DNA of 64,000 nucleotides. Source: Rhabditoides inermis (lineage: Eukaryota > Nematoda > Chromadorea > Rhabditida > Rhabditidae). A program made the position numbers and the translations under genes. The notes below the pieces were generated by a model. The model was not told the origin of the DNA, searched no databases, and worked only from the letters and a program-made list of their open reading frames with translations. Location: positions 22,501 to 86,500 of the forward strand of contig CAWZYM010000091.1 of NCBI GenBank assembly GCA_963966185.1, in the 5' to 3' direction. Positions 21,580 to 33,598 of this stretch are shown here, piece after piece (the stretch's first letter is position 1; every line of letters begins with the position of its first letter).

Positions 21580-21685
21580 CTGCATCTTCCATTCGGCGCA
21601 AAAACCTATGACCATCTAGGTTCTTATGAGTGATTTAGTTTTGTACGTGTCATAATCATGTTTGCGATTCCAAATAAACATTTGA
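21580..21685 (+). repeat. Dispersed repeat, copy 1 (second copy 25562-25670)
   Basis: Shared landmarks in the same order are CATTCGRCGCAAAA, CATCTTAGGTTCTTATGA or a near match, GTGATTTAGTTTTG or GCGATTTCGTTTTG, then GTACGTGTCATRATCATG. The second copy lies in an srsx intron. Confidence 0.6.
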
Positions 21686-21936
21686 ATTTGATACTCGATA
21701 CATCACGAATGTCGCACAATGATGTTTCGTGGAAAACAAACGTCTACAAACACATGCGAAACAATTGAAACACCAAAGTGAAACGAAACTAATTTTGAAA
21801 TTAGGTACCCTTATACTTGAGATGACGGCTTCGAAAATGATCCTATTGTATCTCGTTCTATCCAGAAGATTGGTATATAACTTATGGGAAAAATACAATG
21901 TTGAAGAAAATTGGGGCGAATAGGAATAGGAAATCA

Positions 21937-22108
21937 CACCATCACACCACCACACCATCACACCATCATACCACTCACACAACCCACACCTCCACTCCTG
22001 TACACCACCACAGCACCCACACCTTATATAGGAAATCACACCACCACACCATCACACCACCACACCACTCACACAACCCACACCACCATACTACCACACC
22101 ATCAACAT
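21937..22108 (+). repeat. (CACCAY)n-type array
   Basis: Irregular repeats of CACACCACCACACCATCA, interrupted once by CTTATATAGGAAAT, which also precedes the array. A complementary array (GATGGTGTG/GTGGTGTGGT) runs at about 23811-23935, so the two face each other. Confidence 0.85.
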
Positions 22109-22124
22109 AATCAGTCGTAGAGAA

Positions 22125-22181
22125 TTAGAGAGGGCGCGCAGCGCCCTCTCTTTTGGCTTAGGATAAGGCTCGCGCTAGAAT
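22125..22181. repeat. Palindromic element, copy 2
   Basis: Same hairpin (22128-22150) and same terminal GCGCTAGAAT as copy 1, 1343 bp away in the same orientation. Confidence 0.75.
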
Positions 22182-22530
22182 TTTCAAGAAGCGATATCCA
22201 AAGGTCATGTTAGCAGCAACGTGAACTCATCCAATTCATGTTAGTTAGATTCGCACGGTTCCGTAGGCCAGATCACTGGTTGACGCCATCTTTGTATCTT
22301 TTCTGTGAAAGAAGTTATGCGCGATCGCGCGCACCCATGAGGCGAAAGGCCAGCGTGTGGGTGTGTGTGTGTGTGTGTGTGTGTGGACCGTTTCCAGTCA
22401 AAGCTGGCTGCTAGCTCTCTCTCGGTGGGCGGGGCGAGAGAGAGAGCGCGAGAGTGCGCGATATTGAGAGAGCGCGCAGACGGTAGTAGACATGCACTTA
22501 CGCCTCAGCGATCCAAAAAATTAGAATAGA

Positions 22531-22623
22531 ATAGAATAGTTTATTCATAAGTTGTTATGACATACACACAAAACGAAATATGAAATAGTACAGCTACGGT
22601 TTGGAACTGTTCGTATTCGATTT
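22531..22623 (-). repeat. Inverted copy of the repeat at 4015-4107
   Basis: The reverse complement matches the kinase-intron copy over about 90 nt with few differences and ends in AGAATAGAATAGAATAG, a short tandem tail. Confidence 0.65.
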
Positions 22624-22879
22624 GTGGGGCTTCACTTTCTCCAGACACTGTTGGCATTACAGCATATGCGGAGAGAGGAATCCAGTCACGTCTCGAGACA
22701 TTCGTCTTCTTATCCGATATAGAGTATGCGGCCTTGATCCATCCTCGAACGCGTGAGCCTTATGGACCACCTTGCGTCTACCGTCGAACGTTCTCGAACT
22801 TCTCGCGTCCATTTGCATACTTGCTCCCGGTCGATTTATTTGTCACTATCATGTTGCGAAATCCAAGAAATCCGTGAAT

Positions 22880-23123
22880 TACCGACTATGTGCACTTCCA
22901 ACAGGCTTATTTGGCTCCTCCTTATCGTCTCACAGTGAACGGCTCCGGATATCGATCGATAACAGCAACATACTTCTCTTCCGTTCGCGGGTGCCGCCGT
23001 TGCCCTTCAATTCGCCTTCGCTTTGTACCTTCTTTTCCTCCAATCGAGAATCCGCGCTTCGCCGACTAGTTGCACGTCCACAGGCTTATTTGGCGTCGCC
23101 TTATCGTCTCACAGTGAACGGCT
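22880..23123 (+). repeat. Direct repeat of about 63 bp, 180 bp apart
   Basis: 22880-22944 and 23061-23123 share CGACTA, GTTGCACGTCCA-like, ACAGGCTTATTTGGC and TTATCGTCTCACAGTGAACG in order. Together they make a 119-residue open frame, taken as chance. Confidence 0.7.
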
Positions 23124-23485
23124 TCAATTAGAGAATTAGTCGATACTCCATGAAACCTCATCTCCGAGCGGCGGCGGCGGTGACTTTCATTGTCGTCGGG
23201 TGGTCATTCGAGGGAGTGCGGGAAGGGGCAACCGCTCGCGGGGACGGGAAAATGAGAAGTCTAAAGAATAAAGAGTAAAATTTCTTTCAAAGCGTTTCTT
23301 TTGATACTATGAGAAACATTGCTGTACATACGCAACAAACACGACCTGTAGAATGTAGTATATTCAATGACTTGCTACCATCATTAAATTGTGCCATTCA
23401 TCATAGTTCTGCGCATACGAATGAACGACGGAGCTTGGCAATCAGGTATAAAAGAAATTTCTATGAAATTTAACAAAAGCACATA

Positions 23486-23649
23486 TATTATCTCTTAAAA
23501 GTACTCGCGTAAAGAGAGTCAGTTTGTCTTGACCCAATTCAACAAAAGCGCATGCATAAAACGTTTACAAATACTAACACAAACCTGCGCATATCGGACT
23601 GTTCGATGAATCGATGAAATCGATGTAATCAATATTAGAGAGAGAGGGG

Positions 23650-23696
<47 letters not shown>

Positions 23697-23799
23697 GCAG
23701 GTTTGTGTTAGTATTTGTAAACGTTTTATGCATGCGCTTTTGTTGAATTGGGTCAAGACAAACTGACTCTCTTTACGCGAGTACTTTTAAGAGATAATA
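23486..23799. repeat. 103-bp perfect inverted repeat with 108-bp loop
   Basis: Left arm 23486-23588 and right arm 23697-23799 are exact reverse complements as far as I can check base by base. The loop (23589-23696) holds repeated ATCGATG motifs and a long (GA)n tract. The arms carry no coding signal. Confidence 0.93.
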
Positions 23800-23810
23800 G
23801 TGTGGTTGTG

Positions 23811-23935
23811 TTAAGTTGTGGTTTTGTGATGGTGTTATGTTTATGTTGTGGTGGTGTGGTTGTGTGATGGTGTGATAGTGTGATGGTGTGGTGGTGTGGT
23901 GGTGTGGTGGTGTGGTGGTGTGATGGTGTGAACTC
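23811..23935 (+). repeat. (GTGGTGTGATG)n-type array, complementary to the 21937 array
   Basis: Repeats of GTGGTGTGGT and GTGATGGTGTGA. It follows directly after the right arm of the 103-bp inverted repeat. Confidence 0.85.
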
Positions 23936-24109
23936 CATATTGCCGAAAATTGGAGCGATTTCAGCGACCGGAAGTGCGGGCGGTAGTGCCATATTGACTT
24001 GTTTTCTCGAGATGACCGGGTAGGGGAGGGATATCATATATTGCACCCCTTCCATCCCTCTTCCCTGTCGGCTCCTTTGTGAGGAATACATAGGATACAT
24101 GATCGTAGA

Positions 24110-24290
24110 AGACCGTTTTATCATTATATCATTATCATTGTTGTTCATTCCATGTGAACATAATACTAACTGGGAACATTTACTGAAACTGCAACATCGA
24201 TACACGCATATGTATAGAAAGACCCGTGAGAGAGGGGGAGATGGGGAGATGAGATCGAAGCGGGAGGATCGGCGTGCGATATGTAGATCA
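24110..24290 (+). repeat. Dispersed repeat, copy B (copy A at 6775-6925)
   Basis: Same order of motifs as copy A: TTATCATTATATCATTATCA, GTGAACATAATACTAA, ACTGCAACATCGAT, GGGGAGATGAGATCGAAGCG and TATGTAGATC. Confidence 0.6.
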
Positions 24291-24835
24291 CGCCTGCCCG
24301 AAATCCTCATTTTGCGGAACAATTTTTCTCAGTCGCGCGCGCTGCGGCCTGCAGGCGGAAATGTAAATGAAAGGACACGTCAGCCTAACTGGCCGCCCAT
24401 TGGCCGAAACTATTCGCGAAAAAAAATCTATTCGCGGATAATCCGCCGTGTAGATAGGGGCTATCAGTTGTTTACTGATTGGCTCTTGACTTTCTTGACA
24501 ATGACTGATTGCCGCTTGCTGGTTTTCTCGACAATGGAAACCGAAGTGAATCGGTCTGCTTCGATGTGATAGCCACAGAAGAAACACATCTGAACGAATG
24601 GGATTACGATATATCACGGTAGGATTACGGTAGCGACATGTTTTTGAGCTATGGGTTTCGTTTTACCCTTGTTCATATACGGTAATGATAAGGATGTTAT
24701 TAAGCCTTTGGAAAGATGAATGTAGTCTGAATACTGAATGTCTATTCTTGAAGTGCAACTCCGTTATACATTTGAATTAACCGATGACTGACATATAAAA
24801 CTTGTACATTGCCAAGTGCGATGTTCAGTGATCAT

Positions 24836-25017
24836 CTATTCCTTCTTGCCCCGCCCCCTTTCCCTCACCTCCGAAAACTGTCTCCAATAAATGGCTCGAT
24901 ATTCGGACGAGCGAGCAATGCACACGTAGTAGTTTTGACTGTAGCATAGAAGAGCGAAGAATACCTGGAAAAGAACAGATTCCTCGTTCAATGGTTCAAT
25001 CTCTCTCCCCCCTCCCT

Positions 25018-25063
<46 letters not shown>

Positions 25064-28000
25064 TTATAGTCCTGGTACAGTACTACGTAGTACTTGTCGA
25101 CATTGGCATTGTTGAGTATGTTCACAACGACCGTGCCGATGAATCTGTAAAGTGCAATACATAAAGTGCAATACACAAAGTACAATACATACTCAAAGTA
25201 CAATACATAAAGTACGAGCGCCGCGTAGCGTAGTGGGTTAGAGATGTTCGCTATAATCGGTGGGTCGGGGGTTCGATTCCCCTCCCGGGCGCTTGACGGC
25301 ACCCGTACCATAAGGTGATAAATTGATAGCAGTCTGCTGCGATGGAAACTCGCAGGGTTTGCCAACCTCAGGCTATTGCGAAAAGAGGCGAGAGCTGTCA
25401 TTGGAAAATCGCTGGGCTATGGTGTTGTGCCATAATCTTCCTTTGACTCCTCCGCAGAATACTCATAAGTCTCTTGAATCGGGGGATACCTTTCATCTAT
25501 TTTTACCTTTTACATATAGTACACTGAACGCTAGTTTCGCTCATATGTATATGTACATGTAAGATGGCATCCATTCGACGCAAAAGCGATCATCTTAGGT
25601 TCTTATGAGCGATTTCGTTTTGTGTTTTGTACGTGTCATGATCATGTCATGATCACAATCATTTGAAATTAAAGTTGAGTTGATGTAAGATGGACAGTGC
25701 ACTTTTCGTATATGTGTGTCAAGAAAAGAACCATAAGATCATAAAAATCGGAAAAAAGATGGACTTTTCGAATTTGCACTTTTCGAGTACATACCTGGAG
25801 AATATGAACACGAGTAGAAGTACGGACAGACTTTTCATCGCTTTCCTTTCCGTGAATGTCTCCGATGAGATCTTTTTGCGGCCTGAATAGGAGAATTAGA
25901 GCTAATTTTTGGAGTGAATTGGTGAATAGAAAATTACGAAATTATGAGAAATTATGGCAACTCATCCTTGTGCCGAACTACGCTTCGTTATTTCTAAGAC
26001 GTTTTCTGTTAAGATGATTGATGTAGGATGCCAGGTGGAAAACCTTTTTTTATAACGACTGTGAGATAGTGAACCCACTCTTGAGGTATATGCCAAAGTA
26101 CGAGACAGCATAGCTGAAGATAGTGACGCCTCCCGCGAGAAATGCGACCGCGTACCAGTAGTAATTGACTGTGGGGTGGAGAGACGCCGGCGGATTGCAC
26201 ATCTGCAAGAGCAAGGGATGATCTGGTAATGCATTACTAGATGTGGATATCGTTATGTTCTCGTTAAAAAAAAGTTGAGCGCTATGCGGTTTATTAAAGA
26301 AAGAAGAAGAGTCAGCTTGCGGGGAAAGGGGGAGGGGGTTATGGGTTAGCGTTAGAGTTAAAGAATTGAAGTACTATCACAGGACAAATCATGCTATGAT
26401 AAACGCTTCTTTTTCTTTTCTTTTGCATTTTTTTTCTTCAGATTGTTGATGCTTGAGAAAAAATGAAAAAGCGCAAAAAGTATAATATGATGATAGTGAC
26501 TAAATCCGTTCTGATGTCTGATGTTCAGTCAGGAGTTATATTTACTATTACTGTATGCGACATGTGCGTGATTCATCAAACGGAATCACACAATCTATCC
26601 CCCACGTGCAGATAACTATCTCTCGCACGTCATCTCTTATGCACATGTATCTGTGTCCCCACATTCCATACGTTCCATTTTGCCTTTGTCTCCGCCAGTA
26701 CCCTTACCCCCCCCCCCCCTCCACACACTATCGTATTGTCACTGTAACGTCTTTCTGCAACTCGCACATTTTAATCACCCATATATGCGATAAATTGGAT
26801 TGGATTGGATCGGATCTGGAATGCGGAAGCGAGTCATGTGCGAATGATTGTCGTAGATATCCGTTTTTCAAAGCGTAGCATGTGAGCGAAGGTGAAGCAG
26901 AGTAGATGTTTACCTATGCGTCTTCGTATCAAGAAGCATGCCTACCTTAGCTACCTTACGTCCTATGAACAATGGAAAAGTAAACAAGGGGTTGTTTACT
27001 TGTTTACCTTGAGTGGCGCGTCGTCCATGAGTACGTATCCGAACGCGACGGAGAGGACTCCATAGGAGATGGTGGGCACGCACAGACAGAGGAGATAGCG
27101 AGCCGTCTCCACCACGTGGTGCCTGAAAGAGAAAACAATGCATTTTAGATTTCAACGTTCAATCTTTGACTTTTCATGTTTTTTTTAAAGTAGCAAAACT
27201 GCCTGTAAACAAGGAACATTAGATGTACATGGACCATGGTCCACCACGTGGTGTCTGTGTGAGAGAGAACTGTTCAGTGGTACTGTACATTACTGACAGA
27301 AGCAGTTGCAATACAGGTGCTACCGTACTGCTACTGTCTTGTGGAATAGCGAACGCATTTTAGAAGATATCAAGAATATAACAATGGCGATGAAACACAA
27401 AGGGTGTAGCTTGCAGGCAGTATTTGTCGGTGGTTCCTTCTTGCTTGGTTCCTTTCAATCATGGGCATCCAAGCAAAATGAAAACACCATTCAATGGGAT
27501 CTGATCTTTGTCGAACCATCCTATTTCATGTCGTTACAAAGAGTGGAATTCTATTGCGGGTTCACAACCCACTATAGTATTGTTTAGACTTCTAGCTATT
27601 GTCCCGGATTCCTTTGGCTAGTATAGTATTTCTATAAGGGTGGAGGGGTTCTGTGACTTCCATAGAAGTTCTGGGAAACGAGTAAAAGTGAACGCATCGA
27701 AAATGCATCGTTCTGACGTCGACCGGCAGTTGTAAGATGGAAATGCGATCGCACTATTCTCGGACCACAAATACCACAATTCTACTAACTCAACTGATTA
27801 ACCGAATACTTATTATGTGTCAAACGGCAAAAGCCGTTGGAAAGCCTCTGAACATACCTCCTGACACACAGATCAAACTATAGTTCTATGCTCGCAATAA
27901 GTTGCGCGCGGTGGGGTAGATCAGAGGAAGACGGAGAGTCAGCTCTCGGCAATAGCGCGCAAAACAAGAAAGGCAGACGGTTATGGCACCGTGTTTCGGA

Positions 28001-28619
28001 CTGCAAGCGAGGCGCAGAGTATAAAATGAACATGATGATAACATGAGGTTGTGACGTTCTGTTTCTAATTACCATAGAACCACTACCACATTCTAAACAT
28101 GTTATCAGTTATCAATCTCGACAAGTGCGACACAATCTATGTTCTATGGAGTCAATTGTACTACTTGTTATTAAAATTAAATTTATTACACCACGAGGAT
28201 GCTTCACACATGAAAATGCCTGTGAACAATGACAATGGAGGGACTGCAGTAGAGTACTAGATGTTATGGTTCTAGAAAACCAGTAATGAGAATCCACGGT
28301 GACGGTGTGTCTTCTGGCTAGCGGCTGACAACGTGTCAGGGTGGTCGCCAACCCACCGCGGTAGCGGAACTTCTTTCGGTTCGCTGGCGGCATCGAACCA
28401 GCGACCTTTCGATTGATAGCCGCGCACACATCCACTGCGCTACCGCCGATTGTTATGTGTTCGAGTTGATGTAATTTGTCCGGGAAACTTACTTGAGTGG
28501 AAATATGATGGAAATCATGAGATCTACGGATATGGTAGCCAGCAGGCCGGTCTGCATGCAGTGAGTGAAGACGTAGGGCGAGAGAAGAGGGAAGCAAATA
28601 TTTCTGGAAGGGTGAACCA

Positions 28620-28659
<40 letters not shown>

Positions 28660-29069
28660 TCACCTGTATATCTGCACTCCTATGGATCCATAAACTACGG
28701 AAATCCACTCAAACACCAAGCAAAACGACTGGAAGGCTGACAGCGCGGTTAGAAGCATTCCTAAAATCAATATTTTTCATAAAATCGATAATCGATCGGT
28801 ACCGTATTTCGTCTGGAGGGACTTCCGTCTATAATGCGCGACAATGACATTGATGTTACCGAATAATCCGAGCACGTTGAAAACGCCGATGCCTAAAACG
28901 TATTTTTAGTTCTTGATATCAATATCTTCATTCATTTCATAATAAATTCATTCAAAAAAACAGAATCGCATTTACAACATTTGTGAAACATTTGAGAGCT
29001 GATGTGTGATGTCATAATAAACAGCTTACCGACGTAAATGATGGTTTTGTGAACAGAGTATGAGACCAT
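24836..29069 (-). CDS. Serpentine chemoreceptor, Srsx-type 7TM GPCR, 9 exons
   Basis: Exons 5' to 3': 29069-29030, 28892-28803, 28760-28664, 28603-28493, 27122-27008, 26202-26079, 25882-25795, 25144-25063, 24964-24836; 876 nt, 291 residues, consistent phases. Predicted plasma-membrane chemosensory receptor in nematode sensory cells. Seven hydrophobic segments are visible: GVFNVLGLFGNINVIVAHYR (TM1), MLLTALSAFQSFCLVFEW (TM2), a third with QTGLLATISVDLMISIIFPL, then YLLCLCVPTISYGVLSVAF, YYWYAVAFLAGGVTIFSYAV, SLSVLLLVFIFSRFIGTVVV and VFFALLCYSQNYYVCIARSS. CNPP in the second outer loop, the basic loop SRKKISSETFTERKAM and SQNYYVCIARSSEYR after TM7 fit the Srsx family as I know it. The start ATG is 3 nt behind TATTTTCAG, a likely spliced-leader site. 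The last exon may read past a GTGAGG donor to TAG at 24836. Confidence 0.85.
25217..25293 (+). repeat. tRNA-derived element (SINE head or degenerate tRNA)
   Basis: A box TAGCGTAGTGGG (25226-25237) and perfect B box GGTTCGATTCC (25270-25280). The outer ends AGCGCC and GGCGCT pair. Two extra bases separate the acceptor stem from U8, and the anticodon arm is not clean, so it is not a convincing functional tRNA. It lies in an srsx intron, sense to the window and antisense to the gene. Confidence 0.7.
28280..28450 (-). repeat. tRNA-derived element, second family
   Basis: On the minus strand, TAGCGCAGTGGA and then GGTTCGATGCC form Pol III A and B boxes with normal spacing. The downstream part (CGAACCGAAAGAAGTTCCGC, later TTGGCGACCACC) differs from the 25217 element. 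It lies in an srsx intron, in the sense of the gene. Confidence 0.6.
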
Positions 29070-29508
29070 TGTCTGAAAATACTGAATTTCAAGTTAGAAC
29101 GCGTGTTCATTGAAGCTAGAACAGATGTTTATTTCGAACACATCTGAAAAAAAGCATGTTCGCAATATATTTTTACGAAACAGAATAAACTACTAGAAAG
29201 TGGGGAAAAATGGAGACTATTATGTTCAATATAGTAAAATAAATAAACAAATAAAAATAGGAAAATAAATAAATAAACAAAAACAATATAGTTAAATAAA
29301 TAAATAAAGTAGCTAGACAACTTGTTACTTGACCCACATTGCACAGCATTGCACATACTTGTGATAGGTGTGACTTTTATATAAGAGATACAGTAGAAGC
29401 GAAAATGGAAAGTAAAAAGAGGGGAGAGGAATGTGAGAATGTGACAACAACAATATAGGAACGCCGAAAATGATCATTGTACGAGAGGGAGAAAGAGAGA
29501 GAGAAGAT

Positions 29509-29543
<35 letters not shown>

Positions 29544-29636
29544 AAGAGAGAGAAATGGAACACCGTGTGTACATTGGACACGTCAATGTTCATTTCGGAG
29601 CTGCGGCACAGAGGGAGAGCCACATATTGCGATATT

Positions 29637-29683
<47 letters not shown>

Positions 29684-29989
29684 GAATATGCATAGCAAAC
29701 TGACAGAATAAACAACACTCCTTGAAAATAAGGGACTCATACAGTGTTTACGACATTTTCGAGCGTTGTCAAGTTGTCATGGGATATGAGTATCAATCGA
29801 GTTGTCTCATAAGTGTCAATCACAGCTTTTTGATTGCAAAAAGCGAACAAAGCAATGATACAAATGTTACAGTAGGTAACTAACCAAAGACAAAGTTTTC
29901 CGAATAATGTGAAACATATATATGGCATACAGGCGGTATTTGCTGGGTATATCCCGTGAATATGATTTGTTCGGCTCAAAACAGTGCGA

Positions 29990-30039
<50 letters not shown>

Positions 30040-30355
30040 ATAGAGGCAGAGAGTCATGTCGTACGAGTTGATTGCAATATGCCAGGAAGTAACGAGATAA
30101 TATAGACATAAAGGAATAAGGGAGAAAGGGAGAACATGAGTGAAACACAGCAGAGTGGTAGAGAAAGGAGGGAGCGCTTTATACACAACAGCTCATACAT
30201 GAATGAAAATCGCGGCTGTTCACTGGATTCGGTCGTGTGCAGTGAGTATTTTAAATATTTAAACAGATTCCTTCCAAAAGTGATGCAGAAACAGGAAGTA
30301 TGGCAGTGTGAGAAGAATATGGTTTGATTGATAACAAAAGAGATATAGTGACATC

Positions 30356-30391
<36 letters not shown>

Positions 30392-31355
30392 TAAATAGTG
30401 ACTTATGATTATGACATGGTCTCTAATACATAAATTACCTCGTGCACTCATCGGCCAAAACAATGAAGCATACACTTAATGGAATATGTAGTATGTAGTC
30501 TGGTTATGAACTTTAACAATATGTAGTCTGGTTATGAACTTTATACTTACCGTTACATGTGACTCGCCTATATAATTCTCTAACGGTGCTGTAATAGAGC
30601 AAAGTGAATTTGCTATTTCCTTGGCAAAATAGCCTCGTGCGAACGGTGCATAATTTGGTCTTGAGGAGAAAATATCGGAGAAGTGAGAGAGATGGACAAA
30701 GAAAGAAGAAGTGGGATCGCTTATACATAACATACTATGTGCACACAAATATTGTGTTCTCACCTCATTCGTAAGTGGCATTGTAGCGAGTGGAGAAGTG
30801 ATTCCCTTCTGCACTGCTCTTCGTGGAAAAGGAACAGTCTGGAGAGAAAGAGACGGAGGAGTGGAAAGTTGCAGTAGAAAGTAGAAAGGTTGCAAGTGTT
30901 TCCACTAACCAATTGCGGCGTTACTTTTTTTTTTTGAAAAACTATGCTGTTTGTGATTGAGATTATCGAGTTGCACTACTCCCTTGTCTTTCTATTCGGA
31001 TTGGTTCTTGACACACGAATTACTCCAACGGCAACGTCTACGTGCGCAATGAAAAGTTGTAAGTTGAATTTGCTGATCATTCTGCTCCTGCTCCTCGTGC
31101 TCCTCCTTCTTCTGCTCCTTCTCCTGCATCTTCTTTGCTCCTCCTCTTTCTTCTCCTCTTTCTTCCACCTGCCTGTCCGAAGCGTCTTCCCCTCCCGCTG
31201 GAGAGGTCGTATCGTAAACGGTGGAATGGAATGAGTGAATGAGCGCATCCCCCGACATACATACAAACGCCCCTCTAGTCACACAGATCCCTTCCGAGAG
31301 CTGCTGCCGTGTGTAGCCCTTTCATGAACTCCCTTTGTGTTCCTCTCTCTTTCTC

Positions 31356-31432
<77 letters not shown>

Positions 31433-32023
31433 GCTCCCATTTCGCATACTGTAGCCTTGTGTGTCGTAGTCGGTGCGAACACATTATTCTCGCGAAGCGT
31501 GTCGCTTTTTCGCCGCGAAAAAATCCGGCCGTGACACGCGTCCAGTGATTGTATTGTCGAGAGAGGAGAGAGAGAGGGAGAGGGAGAGAGAGGGAGAGAG
31601 GGAGAGGGGATAGAGAGAGAGATCCACTCACTCTCCACTCACCCCCTCATCTTTCCACTCTATTTCCACTCACTTTGTCGGCAATGTGTGAGGAAGGAGG
31701 AGCACATCTGGACTCGGTCGCGTTTCTTTGACACATTGTTATATATGCATAAGCATAAGTAAGTGACCCGGGAAGCGAGAGAAAAAAAGAGGGGACCACA
31801 CATTGTGTGTCACATTGCTGATGGAATCCTTCCCTCCCTCTTTCCTCTCTTTCCACCCACGCGCCCCTCTTTTTCTCTTCCTCTCTCTCCCTCTCTCTCC
31901 CTCTCTCTATCCCCTCTATCTCTCCCTCCCTCTCCCTCTCCCTTCGTCCCTTTATGGGATACGCCTAATGGGTTCTGTACACGGGTGCGTGACGAGCGCA
32001 GACAAGGGTGTATCGATCGATTT

Positions 32024-32088
<65 letters not shown>

Positions 32089-32205
32089 GGAGATACACAT
32101 TTGATATCAGACTACCGTACCCTGACTCCCTCTCTAGGGAGTGCTTCCCTTCCACTCGCAACGCGCGCTTTTGCTCATTCAGATCGCACACGCTGATTCC
32201 GCATG

Positions 32206-32267
<62 letters not shown>

Positions 32268-32468
32268 ATCTCTATCTCTATCTCTCTCTCTCCCTCTCTC
32301 TCTCTCCCCCTCTCTCTCTCTATCTCAACGGCTCCCGGTAGCCCCGGAAGCGCGAATGACTGTGCCGGATATGGCTAGGCATATCCTAGGTAGTTAGGGG
32401 GCGACATAGAGATCCGCGCTCGTTTTTCATGGTTATGGTGGCCGAACGTGCGAGGTGTGCTGATTTAT

Positions 32469-32511
<43 letters not shown>

Positions 32512-33062
32512 GGTTCCTGGTTGTATAGGGGTAGCGATGGACAGACCCACTGGCGACTAGCTGCTAATAATTGGTGGCTTCCACTGGCTATGTAGCTACC
32601 ATTAGCATGTTTCTGTCGTGTGTCAGAGGTTTATCCGGATTTGCATACTAACTATGACAATGAGTGGACGCAAATCACAGAACGTCTATGGTACGTAACT
32701 TACTGCTTGGAAATCGAATCAAAAGAGTTGGGTTGAAAAGCCGACGGATCGGATAGGTTTGAATCGCAAAACGGCGGCGTAGAAAAAAGTGCTTCGGACT
32801 CTGTGCTAATTGAAATGCGTTCCTTTCACGGGCGCGCAAAGTTATGGGGTCGTTAGACAAGTGAGATGATTCGAACCGACGCATAGAGGCTACCTGTCCT
32901 CACAAGTCCCTCTTTCTCTGCTCCCTCTCCCTCTCTCCTTCCCTCTCTCTCTCCCTTCCTCCCTCCCTCTTTCTCTCTCCCCAGATCATGCGATTCGCAA
33001 CCTGGCCGATTCACCCCTCGGCTGTAAATCACATCGAACGAGTGTATGAGTGGCTAAATGGG

Positions 33063-33110
<48 letters not shown>

Positions 33111-33598
33111 GGGTTTGAATCACTTTTTCCCTCAGTCGGTGGCTTTTGAGGCGCCCGCTTGGGATGAGGGATGCAGGATGGATCGACCTCTTTTTTCGCC
33201 TTTCGGCCACTTTCAAGATCGAACAGCTGACACCTCCCAGTAATACGGTAACTCTATGATACGCTGACAAGTCAGCGCGAAGATAAATCCCCCTCGGGGC
33301 GTTTTTGCATGGTCGTTGAAAGTGAATTTCTGAATGTGCCATCTGCCCAGAAGACGCTGCGGGGTTCCCTCCCTCACTCGCATCTCTCAAGGCCCTCCAT
33401 TTACATGCGAATACACTTTCTCTCTCTCTCTCTCTTCCTCCTCTCTCTCTCTCTCTCTCTCTCTCTGCCCTCTCTCTTTCTCCTTCCTTTCGAATTTCAT
33501 AAGAACACCTTTATCGAGCGGAATCGGACACACACGAAAAAAACGAATGAAACGTGGAAAGAAGAGAATCAGCTGTTGAGAATCAGCTGATCAGCTGA
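29070..33598. other. Microsatellite-rich intergenic region
   Basis: No convincing gene was seen. Main content is (GA)n or (CT)n tracts near 29495-29680, 29996-30034, 30357-30388, 31340-31428, 31560-31620, 31880-31945, 32024-32090, 32203-32325, 32471-32510, 33065-33112 and 33418-33470, plus a (TAAA)n-like stretch at 29235-29310. Long Ser/Leu or Arg/Glu open frames here are products of these tracts. Confidence 0.8.

Larger units (their letters stand above)
20278..24835. other. Gene-poor stretch filled with dispersed repeats
   Basis: No intact gene is seen between the 377-residue gene and the 3' end of the chemoreceptor. Contents, listed separately where clear: two copies of a palindromic element, a coding relic at 21019-21300, two facing (CACCAY)n-type arrays, a 63-bp direct repeat, a 103-bp inverted repeat, and copy B of the repeat also found after the kinase gene. 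Other tracts are a run of C at 20411-20422 and (GT)n at 22360-22384. Confidence 0.7.

Noticed and set aside
22772..23131. 119-residue plus-strand frame
   Set aside because: It spans an internal direct repeat, with no start or splice context and no domain.
31309..32397. Ser/Leu- and Arg/Glu-rich open frames
   Set aside because: Pure products of (CT)n/(GA)n microsatellites; the same occurs near 4300, 43500, 53200, 57800 and 60400.
32660..32690. Possible first exon ATGAGTGGACGCAAATC ending at GTACGT
   Set aside because: No continuing exon could be found in the following DNA.
32805..32890. tRNA gene suggested by GGTTCGAATC on the minus strand
   Set aside because: No A box at the required distance and no acceptor stem.
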